Below, piece by piece: positions 18,001 to 25,618 of a stretch of 64,000 nt of DNA; position 1 is the stretch's first letter; each line of letters opens with the position of its first letter. Under the pieces are notes generated by a model that saw nothing but the letters and a program-made list of their open reading frames with translations, was not told the DNA's origin and did not search any database. The DNA lies in contig NZ_JACHIG010000001.1 in NCBI RefSeq assembly GCF_014203095.1, positions 1,240,001 through 1,304,000 of the forward strand, read 5' to 3'. Position numbers and translations under genes: made by a program. Source of the stretch: Prosthecobacter vanneervenii (GTDB lineage Bacteria; Verrucomicrobiota; Verrucomicrobiia; Verrucomicrobiales; Verrucomicrobiaceae).

Positions 18001-20839
18001 CATCAAAGCGCACGCTGTCCACCACCGAGACAAACTGGAGGTAGCGCGTGGCATTGCCGCTGGTCGTTTCCTTCCAGTTCACCGTGCCGCTGCCGGTGGT
18101 GGGATCTGCGCCGTCATTGATGTCCCAGTCGCTGCTGGTGGCCCCGGTCCATTTGGGCACATCAAAGGCGGTGATGTTGAGCTGCAGGGTGGAAAGAGCG
18201 GTGTTGTTCACCAGAGCAGCCGTCACGCGCGCCGGAGTGCTGCCCAGCGCCAGCCCGGCAAAGCCGGAGCCGCCGATGCTGCCGCTGTAACGGATGAGGT
18301 CAAACACTCCCACGCTCAGCCCCGTGCCACTGATGTTGATGGTGCTGAGGCCGCCGGTGGTGAAGGTGGTGGTGCCGAGCACTGGCGCGGTGGGATTGCT
18401 GAAGCTGCCCAGGCTCAAGGACAAGACGGCTCCGGTGGATGAGCCAAGGGTGATGCTGGAGGCCTGCAGGGTCTGGCCTGCCGCCGCCAGCGAAAGCCCG
18501 AGCGTGGCCCCATCCGCAACGCTGAGGACTCCGCCACCAGTCTGCGCGGTGGTGAGATTCAGCACGCCCGCGCTGAGGATGGTGTCTCCGCTGTAGGTAT
18601 TGGCGGCGGAGAGCGTCCAGGTACCCGTGCCAGCTTTGGTCACGCCCAGCTTCACGCCGCCATTGTCCGCGATGAGCCCGTTGACCGTGCCGCTGGCAGC
18701 GCCGTCGAGAATCACGGTGCGTGCGGACCCCGCAGCGGCATCCGCCTTGATGCCGCCATTCACCGTGAGCGATCCTGCACTGACGGAGATGCGTGTCTGC
18801 CCGGTGCCAAAGCCGCCGCTGGCAACGGTGATGCCGCCAGCAATGACGTTGTTGCCTGCAGTGCTGGCAATGGCGGGAGTGGTGGCGTCGTCATTGCTGG
18901 TGATGAAGCTCAGACTGGCAGCGAGGCTGAGATCCCCTGCACTGCCATCCAGCCTGAGGCTGGGCGCTGCAGTGGTGCCGCTGATCGTCACCGTCTTGCT
19001 GGCTGTACCCAGGGCGCTGCTGGTTTTGATGATGAGCGTGCCGCCGGAGATGGTCACATTGCCCGCAAAGGTGTTCGAAGTGCCAGAGAGAGTCAGCGTG
19101 CCGGCACCGGTTTTGATCAGCGCGAGGTTGTTCTCATTCGTGCCTGCACCGCCGAGGGCCTGCGCCCAGGTGACAGCGGCGGCGTTGTTCAGCGTCAGGG
19201 TGGAAATGCTGGCGGCACCGCCCACGATGCCATTGCTCAAGCTGCTGGCGTTTCCGCTGATCGAGAGCCCCGTAACTGTCTGATTGCTGGCGCCGCTGGC
19301 GTCTCCGAGCTGGAGCACGCCGCTGTTGGCCGCATTGCCAAACTGCAGCGCCGTGGCGGAGGACAGGCGGTTGTCTCCGCCCGTGAGGATGAGACGGCCG
19401 TTGTTGATGCGCGTATTGCCGGTGTAGGTATTGACGGCGGTGATCGTCAGAGTCCCTGCGCCCCCTTTGGTCAGCGCACCGGTGCCCAGCGTGCCGGTCT
19501 GCAGCGCCGTGGCAAAGGTGACGTTGTTGCCATTGGTGTCCGCCGTGGCCACGATGCCGTCGGCGATTTTGATTCTGGAGGAGAGATCCACCGTGGTGGC
19601 GGTGCCCCATTGCAAGCTGGAGGTTGCGGCAAAGGTAATGGTGCCGCTGCTGCCGAGAGCACCATTCACAAAATTCAGCGTGCCCTGATTGAGAATGACA
19701 CCGCCGGTGAAGGTGCTGGCGGTATTGCTGAGCGTGAGCGCAGCGGAGCCGGTCTTGCTCAGCGCGAGATTGTTTTCATTCGTGCCGGAGCCGCCGAGCA
19801 GCCCCGCGTAAGTGACGGCGGCGGAGTTGTTGATGGTGAGGGTGGACACTGCTGCATTGCCGCCCACCACGGCATTGGTGGTGCCGCTACCGGCGATCGT
19901 GAGAGAGGTGGTGGTCTGATTCACCGCGGCACTGGCATCTCCCAGCTGCAGCACGCCGTTGTTGGCCCCCTGCCCCAGACCGATGGTGCCGGTGACAGCC
20001 AGGCGGTTGTCTCCGCCGCTGAGCACCACGCGGCCCACGCTGATCTTTGTCAGCCCGGTGTAGGTATTGGCTGCGGTGATGGTGAGGATGCCCGCGCCGG
20101 TCTTGGTAAGCGCGCCAGTACCAAGCGCACCTGTTTGGATGGCGGTGGCAAAGGTCACATTATTGGCTCCAGGAGCGATGGTGGCCGTGACTCCGTCTTC
20201 GATTTTGATCTGCGCGGACAAGTCCTGGGTGTTGGTGCCGTTCCAGGTCAGCGTGGATGAGCCCTGAAAATCCACCAGATTGGTGCCGAGAGAGCCTGTG
20301 GCGAATTGGAGGTCCGCGCCTGACTGCAGGCGGAAGCCGCCCGTGAGAGTGTTCGTCGTGGAGGTGAGCCTCAGTGAGCCAGGGCCGCTGATGCTGACGC
20401 CCTGTGTGCCGGCCAGGGATGCCGATATGATGGTCACATTGCTGGTGACGACGATGGAGGGCACTCCGGTGGAAGTAGCCAGCGTCAGCGTCCAAGGGCC
20501 GCCGGTGCCGTTGGCCAGCGTCCAGTTGTTCGACGGAGCGGAGTCGCCAATCTTCAAGGTGCCCACCGTGAAGCTGGCCCCCAGATTGATCGTACGCGCG
20601 GCGGTGATGTCCACGGTGCTGAAATCGGCCACGGCATCCGTGCCGCTGGCGATGATGCCGCCGGACCAGTTGCTGGTCGTGCCCCAGATGCCGCCGGTGC
20701 TGTTGGTCCACGTGCCGCTGGTCTGGGCTGAAGCCTGGGCCACCATCAGCAGGAGCAGTGAAAAGAGCAGTAAAGAATGCTGTGCGCGTCCAATGGCCGG
20801 ACGTGTGAATGAAGAGGATGGATGAGAGGGGGGATTCAT
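15074..20839 (-). CDS. Giant PATR (autotransporter-associated beta-strand repeat) surface protein with PEP-CTERM tail
   Basis: 1921 residues. Signal peptide (LLLFSLLLLMVAQASAQ, about residues 23-39), then GTWTNSTGGIWGTTSNW, a typical start for these proteins. Many PATR units follow, e.g. LTKTGAGILTITAANTYTG and LSGGTLALAGSA-type strands, rich in Gly, Ala, Thr and Ser, predicting a long beta-helix. Instead of an outer-membrane barrel the C-terminus has VPEPSRALLVLLSLTALG followed by RRRR: Pro-Glu-Pro, hydrophobic segment, basic end, i.e. a PEP-CTERM sorting tail. It is the first gene of the five-gene unit with cassette A-B-C-D and overlaps A by 4 bp. Expected location is the cell surface or an extracellular matrix. 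The trans-acting exosortase is not in this window. Confidence 0.88.
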   Translation of the reverse strand: MNPPSHPSSSFTRPAIGRAQHSLLLFSLLLLMVAQASAQTSGTWTNSTGGIWGTTSNWSGGIIASGTDAVADFSTVDITAARTINLGASFTVGTLKIGDSAPSNNWTLANGTGGPWTLTLATSTGVPSIVVTSNVTIISASLAGTQGVSISGPGSLRLTSTTNTLTGGFRLQSGADLQFATGSLGTNLVDFQGSSTLTWNGTNTQDLSAQIKIEDGVTATIAPGANNVTFATAIQTGALGTGALTKTGAGILTITAANTYTGLTKISVGRVVLSGGDNRLAVTGTIGLGQGANNGVLQLGDASAAVNQTTTSLTIAGSGTTNAVVGGNAAVSTLTINNSAAVTYAGLLGGSGTNENNLALSKTGSAALTLSNTASTFTGGVILNQGTLNFVNGALGSSGTITFAATSSLQWGTATTVDLSSRIKIADGIVATADTNGNNVTFATALQTGTLGTGALTKGGAGTLTITAVNTYTGNTRINNGRLILTGGDNRLSSATALQFGNAANSGVLQLGDASGASNQTVTGLSISGNASSLSNGIVGGAASISTLTLNNAAAVTWAQALGGAGTNENNLALIKTGAGTLTLSGTSNTFAGNVTISGGTLIIKTSSALGTASKTVTISGTTAAPSLRLDGSAGDLSLAASLSFITSNDDATTPAIASTAGNNVIAGGITVASGGFGTGQTRISVSAGSLTVNGGIKADAAAGSARTVILDGAASGTVNGLIADNGGVKLGVTKAGTGTWTLSAANTYSGDTILSAGVLNLTTAQTGGGVLSVADGATLGLSLAAAGQTLQASSITLGSSTGAVLSLSLGSFSNPTAPVLGTTTFTTGGLSTINISGTGLSVGVFDLIRYSGSIGGSGFAGLALGSTPARVTAALVNNTALSTLQLNITAFDVPKWTGATSSDWDINDGADPTTGSGTVNWKETTSGNATRYLQFVSVVDSVRFDDTATGSTNVNLTTTLTPNSITVSNNTLAYTFSGVGSLSGSTSILKQGSGSLTIINSGFNDFTGTTTIAAGSLILGDGATAGVGTYGSGAIIDNGTLIFNRPEDFSFANVISGSGSIIKQGGGLVLLSGNNAGFTGGITISAGTLKLGGASALGDTTGGTQVAAGAALDVTGFSGILENIQLNGGTLKTTSGTASRIDSALALSGGGTVDAASAATLTLTGGISGTGGLVKTSAGTLILTADSSYTGGTTISGGTLQIGASSGTGTTGSLGSGDITLNPTSGSATLTILRADSTLNISGVISSSGAGTNAIVIGSGGTSGIVTFSGVNTFTGNVTITGGALRITNSSALGIGPKTVSIGNASRPALLIDGTSSAITLDSSISFAISSDGSVVNTASNPGAIVSVAGNNVINGAIALVNGGGGNGKIVSQSGTLTINGGIDSTGATGVRTLLIGGAGNGIINGVIADASFVTSLTKDGSGTWTLNAANTFSGAVAVSAGTLKVGTLAAAATAQPLGTATSAVTLGTATTSGTLEYTGLTDATLARGITVGGVGGGIIKNSGGAVLTLSGTLTRASRPLTLTGGEIHVTGQIAGASAALNIDNATVVFSQTSNNYAGTTNVYNGGVLKNGASGVLPDATTLTLGDATSNSAGTYDLNGYNETIGGLSSAGTGAAVITNGAASGTSTLTVSSAGVFNGVIQDGAAAQTALVKTGTGTTLTLGGAVTYTGKTTLSGGTLALAGSASINASSWVQVDSGATLDVSGVAGGYSQNGSTGVRAISGTGTVVGSLGVGGAVTLSAGASSDPTSIATAGDGLGTLTVNGDLTLLGGASTLLPRALFQIGAATGNTSDPTVPANVLAFGSTASPSVDLINVTGTLHLHAGGVLDISLKNYTPVYGDVFNLLDWSTLDAGDFNVATDLGLPALSDTTLSWGTDLFTTAGVLYITAAVPEPSRALLVLLSLTALGLRRRRSLSTSVLP

Positions 20840-21224
20840 GGTCTGGGGGTGGCCTTGGGGCGGCCTCCGCCGTCTTTCGGGAGAAAGTGCGCGCGGTGTT
20901 TTTTTGAGGCAGACCTTCCTGTGTGCGGATCAGTCTCTGGGGGAGCGGGAGCCATCTCAGGCTGCCCTGCTCAGGGGATGGAGGCGCTGCCCTGCCGGGG
21001 CTCACGCATAGGCTCAGGCACGACAGCTCGCGGCCTGCGATATGGCGCAGAGCCGGCAAAGAGAACTGTGTGTCATCTGGAGCATGGTGCTTTTCTTCTG
21101 CCTTTCCCCTGTGCGGGGATTAAATATCCTACCTGTGTTGTATGGGTTAAATCCAATATCATCTTTGTCCAGTAGGATTTAGAAAAAACTTGTTCACCGC
21201 ACACGCTTCTCAGCGATGAAAAAA
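20840..21224. other. Leader/intergenic region upstream of the PATR-cassette unit
   Basis: About 385 bp between the PATR start codon and the terminator of the M14 peptidase gene. No coding signal. It should hold the promoter and a leader of up to about 280 nt for the five-gene unit. The only structure seen is the inverted repeat listed separately at 21121-21181. Confidence 0.6.
21121..21181 (-). promoter_or_regulatory. Candidate promoter/operator of the PATR-cassette unit
   Basis: TAAATATCCTAC (21121-21132) and GTAGGATTTA (21172-21181) form an imperfect inverted repeat. Within it, on the minus strand, TTAACC and TATTTA are spaced 18 bp, a weak sigma-70-like arrangement, in a locally AT-rich patch. 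It lies about 280 bp before the PATR start. Suggestive only. Confidence 0.22.
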
Positions 21225-21263
21225 AATCCGGCCCGGCACACTCTGGGCGCACCGGGCCGGATT
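21225..21263 (-). terminator. Rho-independent terminator of the cysK/M14 peptidase unit
   Basis: A perfect 12-bp stem, AATCCGGCCCGG (21225-21236) with CCGGGCCGGATT (21252-21263), is followed on the minus strand by eight T residues. It lies 42 bp past the stop of the M14 peptidase gene. On the plus strand it is followed only by GTTT, so it works chiefly for the minus strand. Confidence 0.85.
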
Positions 21264-21304
21264 GTTTAACACCAGATGGCTGCTGGTGGCTTATGCGCGC
21301 AGGA

Positions 21305-22081
21305 TCAGAGATTGGGCGCGTAGGATTGCAGATGGCGGTAGCGTGCCAGGATGGTCTTCACCGCGCTGACCGTGGCTGCCACCTGGTGGGGCATGGGGGC
21401 CAGAGCGGGCGTTTCAAAGACGATCTCCAGCGGCTTGGGGCTCTGCTCGGGCGGAGAGGTGAGCATGCCCAGGTAGCCCTCACGGATGATGCCACGGTCC
21501 GCAAGGAAGCCGTCGATGACATGCGATTCATTGCGCGGCAGGATCGCTGCGGCTCTCTGCAGGGCGGGCTCCAGCAGATGCTCGCTGAGGAAGGAGCCTC
21601 CGACAAAGCCGTAGAGGCCGTCACTCTCGCTGTCCGAGTGCAGCGAGATGATGCCGTCATACTTTTCACGCCGCAGTTCGCTCTCCAGATACTGCACCTC
21701 GGGCTCGTCTGACTCGCTCCAGAACTGGCGGTTGAGGTCCAGCCCGTTGCTGGAGTGGCGCGTGTTGGAGCGGCGGCCCGTGGGATTGCACACGGGGTAG
21801 ATGTGCAGCTCGTAGTCATGCAGTTCCACCGGCTGCTCGGAGGCCCAGCGGATGAGCTCAAAGGCGGCCAGGGTGCCTGCCTCTTCGTCGCCATGAATGC
21901 CGGCGAAGATGGCAAACTTGAATCCAAAACCGGGTCTCACCGGCTTGGAGATGATCTTGGGGATGAAGGTGCTGCGCTCGATCTCGGGCGTGTCTTCACG
22001 CAGCACGAAATGGCGGCGGCGTATGAGGGGGCGGGGAATGCTGTCCCCGGTATGAAGAATGGGTGAAGGAAGGGCTGACAT
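21305..22081 (-). CDS. M14-family zinc carboxypeptidase/succinylglutamate desuccinylase-like protein
   Basis: 258 residues, no signal peptide. Zinc ligands are visible: GIHGDEEAG (His63, Glu66) and SLHSD (His148); DLNRQF (Asn117-Arg118) is the substrate-carboxylate-binding pair of M14 enzymes. Short, cytoplasmic members of this group include murein peptide amidase MpaA-like and aspartoacylase/succinylglutamate desuccinylase-like hydrolases; sequence alone does not decide between them. The gene lies 14 bp after cysK on the same strand and ends at a strong terminator, so it is probably the last gene of the cysK unit. Confidence 0.8.
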   Translation of the reverse strand: MSALPSPILHTGDSIPRPLIRRRHFVLREDTPEIERSTFIPKIISKPVRPGFGFKFAIFAGIHGDEEAGTLAAFELIRWASEQPVELHDYELHIYPVCNPTGRRSNTRHSSNGLDLNRQFWSESDEPEVQYLESELRREKYDGIISLHSDSESDGLYGFVGGSFLSEHLLEPALQRAAAILPRNESHVIDGFLADRGIIREGYLGMLTSPPEQSPKPLEIVFETPALAPMPHQVAATVSAVKTILARYRHLQSYAPNL

Positions 22082-22095
22082 GGTGCGGTGTGTTT

Positions 22096-23058
22096 CTAGG
22101 ATCCAACTTTACTGCGGGCTTCGTCGGCGAGTGCCGTGGAGAGGTAGCGTTCACCCGTGCTACATCCTACGGTGACGATGAGCTTGCCCGCATTCTCGGG
22201 GCGCGCCGCCACCTGCAGCGCGGCCCAGACGTTGGCTCCTGTAGAAATGCCCACCAGCAGGCCTTCCTCGCGGGCGAGGCGCTGAGCGGTGGCGATGGCA
22301 TCCTCATTGGTGACGGTGATCACGTCGTCGAGGATGCTGATATTGAGATTCTTCGGCACAAAGCCAGCGCCAGTGCCCTGGATCTTGTGCGGGCCGGGCA
22401 CCACCGGCTGGCCTGCACGCGTCTGGGTGATGACGGGCGATGCGGCGGGCTCCACCGCGATGGACTGCAGCGCGGGCTTGCGCTCCTTGATCACCTCGCT
22501 CACGCCGGTGATGGTCCCGCCGGTCCCCACGGCAGCCACAAAGATGTCGATCTTGCCTTCAGTGTCCGCCCAGATCTCCTCGGCGGTGGTCTTGCGATGG
22601 ATGGCAGGATTGGACGGATTTTCAAACTGCTGCGGGATCCAGGAGTTGGGGATCTCGGCATGCAGTTCGTTGGCACGCTCGATGGCCCCCTTCATGCCCT
22701 TGGGGCCGGGAGTCAGCACCAGCTCGGCACCCAGCAGGGCCAGCAGCGTGCGGCGCTCCAGGCTCATGGTCTCAGGCATGGTAAGGATGAGCTTGTACCC
22801 TTTGGAGGCGGCTACAAAGGCCAGTGCGATGCCGGTGTTTCCCGAAGTGGGCTCGATGATGGTGGTGCCCGGCGTGAGCACTCCGGCAGCCTCAGCGTCC
22901 TCGATCAAGGCGCGCCCGATGCGGTCCTTCACGCTGCCCAGGGGCTCTTTGAATTCGCCTTTGAGGGCAATGGTGGCGTTCACTCCTGCGGCGATCCGGT
23001 TCAGCTTGATCAGCGGGGTGCGGCCGATGGTTTCAACGATGCTGTTGTAGTAGGACAT
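22096..23058 (-). CDS. cysK: Cysteine synthase A (O-acetylserine sulfhydrylase)
   Basis: 320 residues, about the usual CysK length. The PLP lysine lies in [10 protein letters not shown] (Lys44), the substrate-binding loop is PTSGNTG (70-76), the phosphate-binding loop is GTGGT (178-182), and the C-terminal part has GERYLST. It makes cysteine from O-acetylserine and sulfide in the cytosol. It follows yezD by 55 bp and precedes the M14 peptidase by 14 bp. An Rrf2 regulator gene lies just upstream, as in many sulfur-assimilation loci. CysM or cystathionine beta-synthase-type enzymes are less likely, as no CBS domains are present. Confidence 0.93.
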   Translation of the reverse strand: MSYYNSIVETIGRTPLIKLNRIAAGVNATIALKGEFKEPLGSVKDRIGRALIEDAEAAGVLTPGTTIIEPTSGNTGIALAFVAASKGYKLILTMPETMSLERRTLLALLGAELVLTPGPKGMKGAIERANELHAEIPNSWIPQQFENPSNPAIHRKTTAEEIWADTEGKIDIFVAAVGTGGTITGVSEVIKERKPALQSIAVEPAASPVITQTRAGQPVVPGPHKIQGTGAGFVPKNLNISILDDVITVTNEDAIATAQRLAREEGLLVGISTGANVWAALQVAARPENAGKLIVTVGCSTGERYLSTALADEARSKVGS

Positions 23059-23113
23059 GGTGGTGCTGGCGGGGTTGAGGATGATGGGAAAAGTGGAGCG
23101 GAAAGGCGGAGGT

Positions 23114-23296
23114 TTATCTCTTGAGCTGCGCAGGAGTGCTGTCTGCGGCGAGCCGTGTCTTCTCCGTGCTCTCCACCTGCGTCACGCGGCCCTCGTGCAC
23201 GATGATCTGCACCGAGCCGAAGCGCAGTGCGGACACCTTTTGTCTGACGATCTCGATCCAGGAATCGGCTTCGGATTCTGCGGGCTGATGGGACAT
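23114..23296 (-). CDS. YezD-family small protein (DUF2292)
   Basis: 60 residues. I chose the ATG at 23296 because the conserved family core begins soon after: [20 protein letters not shown] then [14 protein letters not shown]. This LxFGSVQIxxHxGxVxQxExTEKxR pattern is YezD. The role is unknown, but these proteins are often found in sulfate/sulfonate assimilation loci, which agrees with cysK 55 bp downstream and the Rrf2 gene upstream. Confidence 0.82.
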   Translation of the reverse strand: MSHQPAESEADSWIEIVRQKVSALRFGSVQIIVHEGRVTQVESTEKTRLAADSTPAQLKR

Positions 23297-23369
23297 GGCT
23301 TTCGGGAGGAAGCTGGGAGTTGCGGATGGGCGTGCCGGTGAACGGGCTCTAATAGCAGTTACAACGGAT

Positions 23370-23388
23370 GTATTATTCTTAAATATAC
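23370..23388. promoter_or_regulatory. AT-rich dyad upstream of yezD-cysK, candidate Rrf2 operator
   Basis: GTATTATTCTTAAATATAC is an imperfect palindrome (outer GTAT/ATAC) in an otherwise GC-rich region, 74 bp upstream of the yezD start. Rrf2-family factors often bind AT-rich dyads overlapping promoters. That this Rrf2 protein binds here is inference. Confidence 0.4.
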
Positions 23389-23583
23389 ACTGTGCAAGTA
23401 TGAATAAGAAAAAGTTTCGCGCCATGCAACAGGGGTTTTATCCTCCGAAACCACACCACAGCCACTCTGAGAACTCCGTGGTGCCATGGGCTTTCAATCC
23501 CCCCGGTGCTGAAGCGGAACTGGTGGGCCTTCCTGCCGGACAAGCCTCAAGATCGCACCGTCCTGTGCTGGACCGCCTGCGGC

Positions 23584-24120
23584 TCAGGCCACGGAATCCA
23601 GCAGCGTGGCCAGGAAGCCATCGGCCGGGTCCGCATGCTTTTCGCGTCCGGTTTTTTTCTTGGCCGTCTTTTTTGCGGCATGCTGCTGCTGTTTTCGCAG
23701 TGTCACCTCCACCACGTCTTCCAGAGTGTAGCGGTCCAGAATATTGGCGATGGCATTGCGCACATCGATCATGAGCATGCGCAGCCCGCAGTGCGTCTCG
23801 TCCGGGCAGGTGCACTTTTCATACTCCGTCTCACTGGCGCAGCCGATGGGGGCCAGCTTGCCGTCGATCAGGCGCACCACCTCGCCCATCTTGATGGATT
23901 TCATCGGCTTGGCCAGCCGGGTGCCGCCGTACTTGCCACGCAGGCTTTCCACATAACCCGCGGTGCGCAGCTCAAAGAGAATGGCCTCCAGAAACTTGAA
24001 CGGCAGATGCTCCTGCTCCGCCAGGGTGGAAACAGAAATGACCCCCTCCTGCTGGCGCTCGGCAATGCCCAGCCGGATCAGGGTGCGCAGTGCATATTCA
24101 CCTCGTTTGGTCAGTCGCAT
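23584..24120 (-). CDS. Rrf2-family transcriptional regulator with four C-terminal cysteines
   Basis: 178 residues; start at 24120 (MRLTKRGEYALRTL), the normal Rrf2 N-terminus, rather than an in-frame ATG 12 codons earlier. A winged helix covers about residues 1-75 (FKFLEAILFELRTAGYVESL, RGKYGGTRL). Cysteines at 94, 103, 105 and 111 (GCASETEYEKCTC, HCGL) could ligate an Fe-S cluster, as in IscR/NsrR-type members. A basic Lys-rich tail (AAKKTAKKKTGREK) is unusual. It precedes yezD-cysK on the same strand, which suggests sulfur or cysteine control comparable to CymR, though it could equally be an IscR-like regulator. Confidence 0.85.
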   Translation of the reverse strand: MRLTKRGEYALRTLIRLGIAERQQEGVISVSTLAEQEHLPFKFLEAILFELRTAGYVESLRGKYGGTRLAKPMKSIKMGEVVRLIDGKLAPIGCASETEYEKCTCPDETHCGLRMLMIDVRNAIANILDRYTLEDVVEVTLRKQQQHAAKKTAKKKTGREKHADPADGFLATLLDSVA

Positions 24121-24240
24121 GGTTTGTGCCCATGAGTATGCAGCCCCAAGCCCCACGGGGCAAGTAGGATTATGAGGCAGCGCCTGCGCGAACCACGCAG
24201 CAAATCAGCACAGCCACCTCCGCTGCGTGAAATTAAATGA

Positions 24241-24285
24241 GTGATCGAACCACATAAACAACAGGCCGCTGATTGGTTCGAACCA
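24241..24285. promoter_or_regulatory. Two related palindromes upstream of the Rrf2 gene
   Basis: GTGATCGAACCAC (24241-24253) and the perfect palindrome TGGTTCGAACCA (24274-24285) share the half-site GAACCA and lie with centres about 33 bp apart, three helical turns, 120-165 bp upstream of the Rrf2 start. They could be an autoregulatory operator pair. No promoter could be fixed. Confidence 0.35.
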
Positions 24286-24352
24286 GCCAGGGTGTTTCTC
24301 CATCGCAGGCCAGCCCTAAGCTGAAAAAAGTCACCCAGAATCACTGTCGGGA

Positions 24353-25048
24353 TCAAGGGGTGTTTGTAATCATAACGTCGAACGGCACCGGCAGCCCATC
24401 GATGGGTGAAATCAACACGTTGGCGGGATGTATATCCCACACATCGATTCCTTCCTTGCGAAAAGACAAAGAGTTCTCATAGCCAATACCTGTCCAAGGA
24501 AGCAGCTCGAACTCCGCCAATTCGAAAGCCTCCTTCAGCTCCAAGAGAGTAGCTTTTTTCCCACTCACTCCAGGTTGAGTCGTCACAATCCTCCAATCGT
24601 GCGCTGCAGCGTTGCACAAACCTGCCAAAATCACATCATCACCAAAATGCTCGTTCTGTCTTTGCATTCTTGAGAAGTACTCAAGGGGACTCGCATTGTG
24701 CATGTAGGGCGTAGCATCTTCTTTCCAACTGACAGTATATCCCGACGAATTAATTTTGGTATACTTCCACCATAATCCAGTGCCGTCGTCAAATCTCACA
24801 TCGTGTTCTCTGCCACCGGGACGAGCATCGTCAGCAGAGCTTGCGGCTAAAATCGAGCCGCTTTCTTTTGCCCATTGGATGAGCGCTTCCCACTCTTTTT
24901 CGAAGCGGTCAAAGTCATCGACTTCCCCATGAGGATATCCATTTGAGCATAAGCTTCCTCGGATGAATGCTGCCGCATCACCAAGCGAGCTTGACGAAGC
25001 TTTTGAGACAACTGTGCTAGGCTCATGTTCCTTATTAACAGTACCCAT
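24353..25048 (-). CDS. Orphan kinase-like protein resembling polyvalent-protein kinases
   Basis: About 231 residues if started at 25048 (MGTVNKEHEP); an in-frame ATG at 25147 is also possible. Recognisable parts: DDGTGLWWKYTK, like a glycine-rich nucleotide-binding strand, and near the C-terminus VWDIHPANVLISPIDGLPVPFD, which resembles the HPxNV catalytic-loop pattern of kinases found in polyvalent proteins of phages and mobile elements. The catalytic Asp seems to precede the His. Local base composition is clearly lower in GC than its neighbours, suggesting recent acquisition beside tmRNA, a common integration target; I saw no integrase. Assignment is tentative. Confidence 0.45.
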   Translation of the reverse strand: MGTVNKEHEPSTVVSKASSSSLGDAAAFIRGSLCSNGYPHGEVDDFDRFEKEWEALIQWAKESGSILAASSADDARPGGREHDVRFDDGTGLWWKYTKINSSGYTVSWKEDATPYMHNASPLEYFSRMQRQNEHFGDDVILAGLCNAAAHDWRIVTTQPGVSGKKATLLELKEAFELAEFELLPWTGIGYENSLSFRKEGIDVWDIHPANVLISPIDGLPVPFDVMITNTP

Positions 25049-25269
25049 TTCAACGGAACATAAGCAACATCTTTTTCCACCCCAAAGGAAAAGAATGCCC
25101 GATGAAAAATCACCTTTCAACAGCTCATTTTCAAATATCAAAACCACTTACTTATGGAAGGCATCAATGGGTTTGGCAACGAGCTGTGCCTAGCTCCAGC
25201 CAAGCATCTGATTCCCCCCGCGATCTATCAGTGCTTTAGACTGATGATTAGTGATATAAATAGAAAAAG

Positions 25270-25618
25270 TGGAGGCGAGGGGAGTTGAACCCCTGTCCGA
25301 ATCACCGTTGCCCGTAGCGTCTCCATGCTCAGTCTCATCTTTGGTCTCGGTGGGAGGCGGCTTGAGACAGCCTACTCTTCACCCAGCGTCCTGTTTGGTC
25401 TCGTTTGTGACCCGGTCGCCCGGCCGCCAAACCAGCCTGGTAGTGGCATCGTTCAGGCTACCAGACATTGCCTGAAGGATGTCGCAGTGCTTAAGCTGCG
25501 AGTGCTAGCTCGTTAGAGTTTGCATTTATGTTTTTGATCCGGTGTTTAACGAGGCCAACGAATCATCCTCGGCATGCAGCTCCGAACTAAGACGACCCGT
25601 CGAAACCAGTACGCCCCC
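25270..25618 (-). ncRNA. ssrA: Transfer-messenger RNA (tmRNA)
   Basis: 349 nt on the minus strand. The 5' end GGGGGCGUACUGGUUUCGAC is the conserved tmRNA start. The 3' end has a T-arm (GGACAGGGGUUCAACUCCCC) and CGCCUCC pairing with 5' GGGGGCG; the discriminator is A at 25270. The CCA end is not encoded (the genome continues CTT). The tag frame starts at GCA (25523) after AUAAAU and reads ANSNELALAA, then stop (25491). It rescues stalled ribosomes together with SmpB, which is not in this window. Confidence 0.95.
25491..25523 (-). other. tmRNA proteolysis-tag reading frame (ANSNELALAA-stop)
   Basis: Ten codons from GCA to GCU followed by UAA. The tag ends in LALAA, the degradation signal recognised by ClpXP-type proteases in other bacteria. 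Confidence 0.92.

Noticed and set aside
15342-20825. Many plus-strand frames rich in Val/Pro/Ala over the PATR gene
   Set aside because: Reverse complement of Gly/Thr/Ala repeat codons yields such frames automatically.
24270-24290. tRNA T-loop (GGTTCGAACC)
   Set aside because: No acceptor stem, D-arm or anticodon arm can be placed around it; it is better read as a palindrome in the Rrf2 promoter region.
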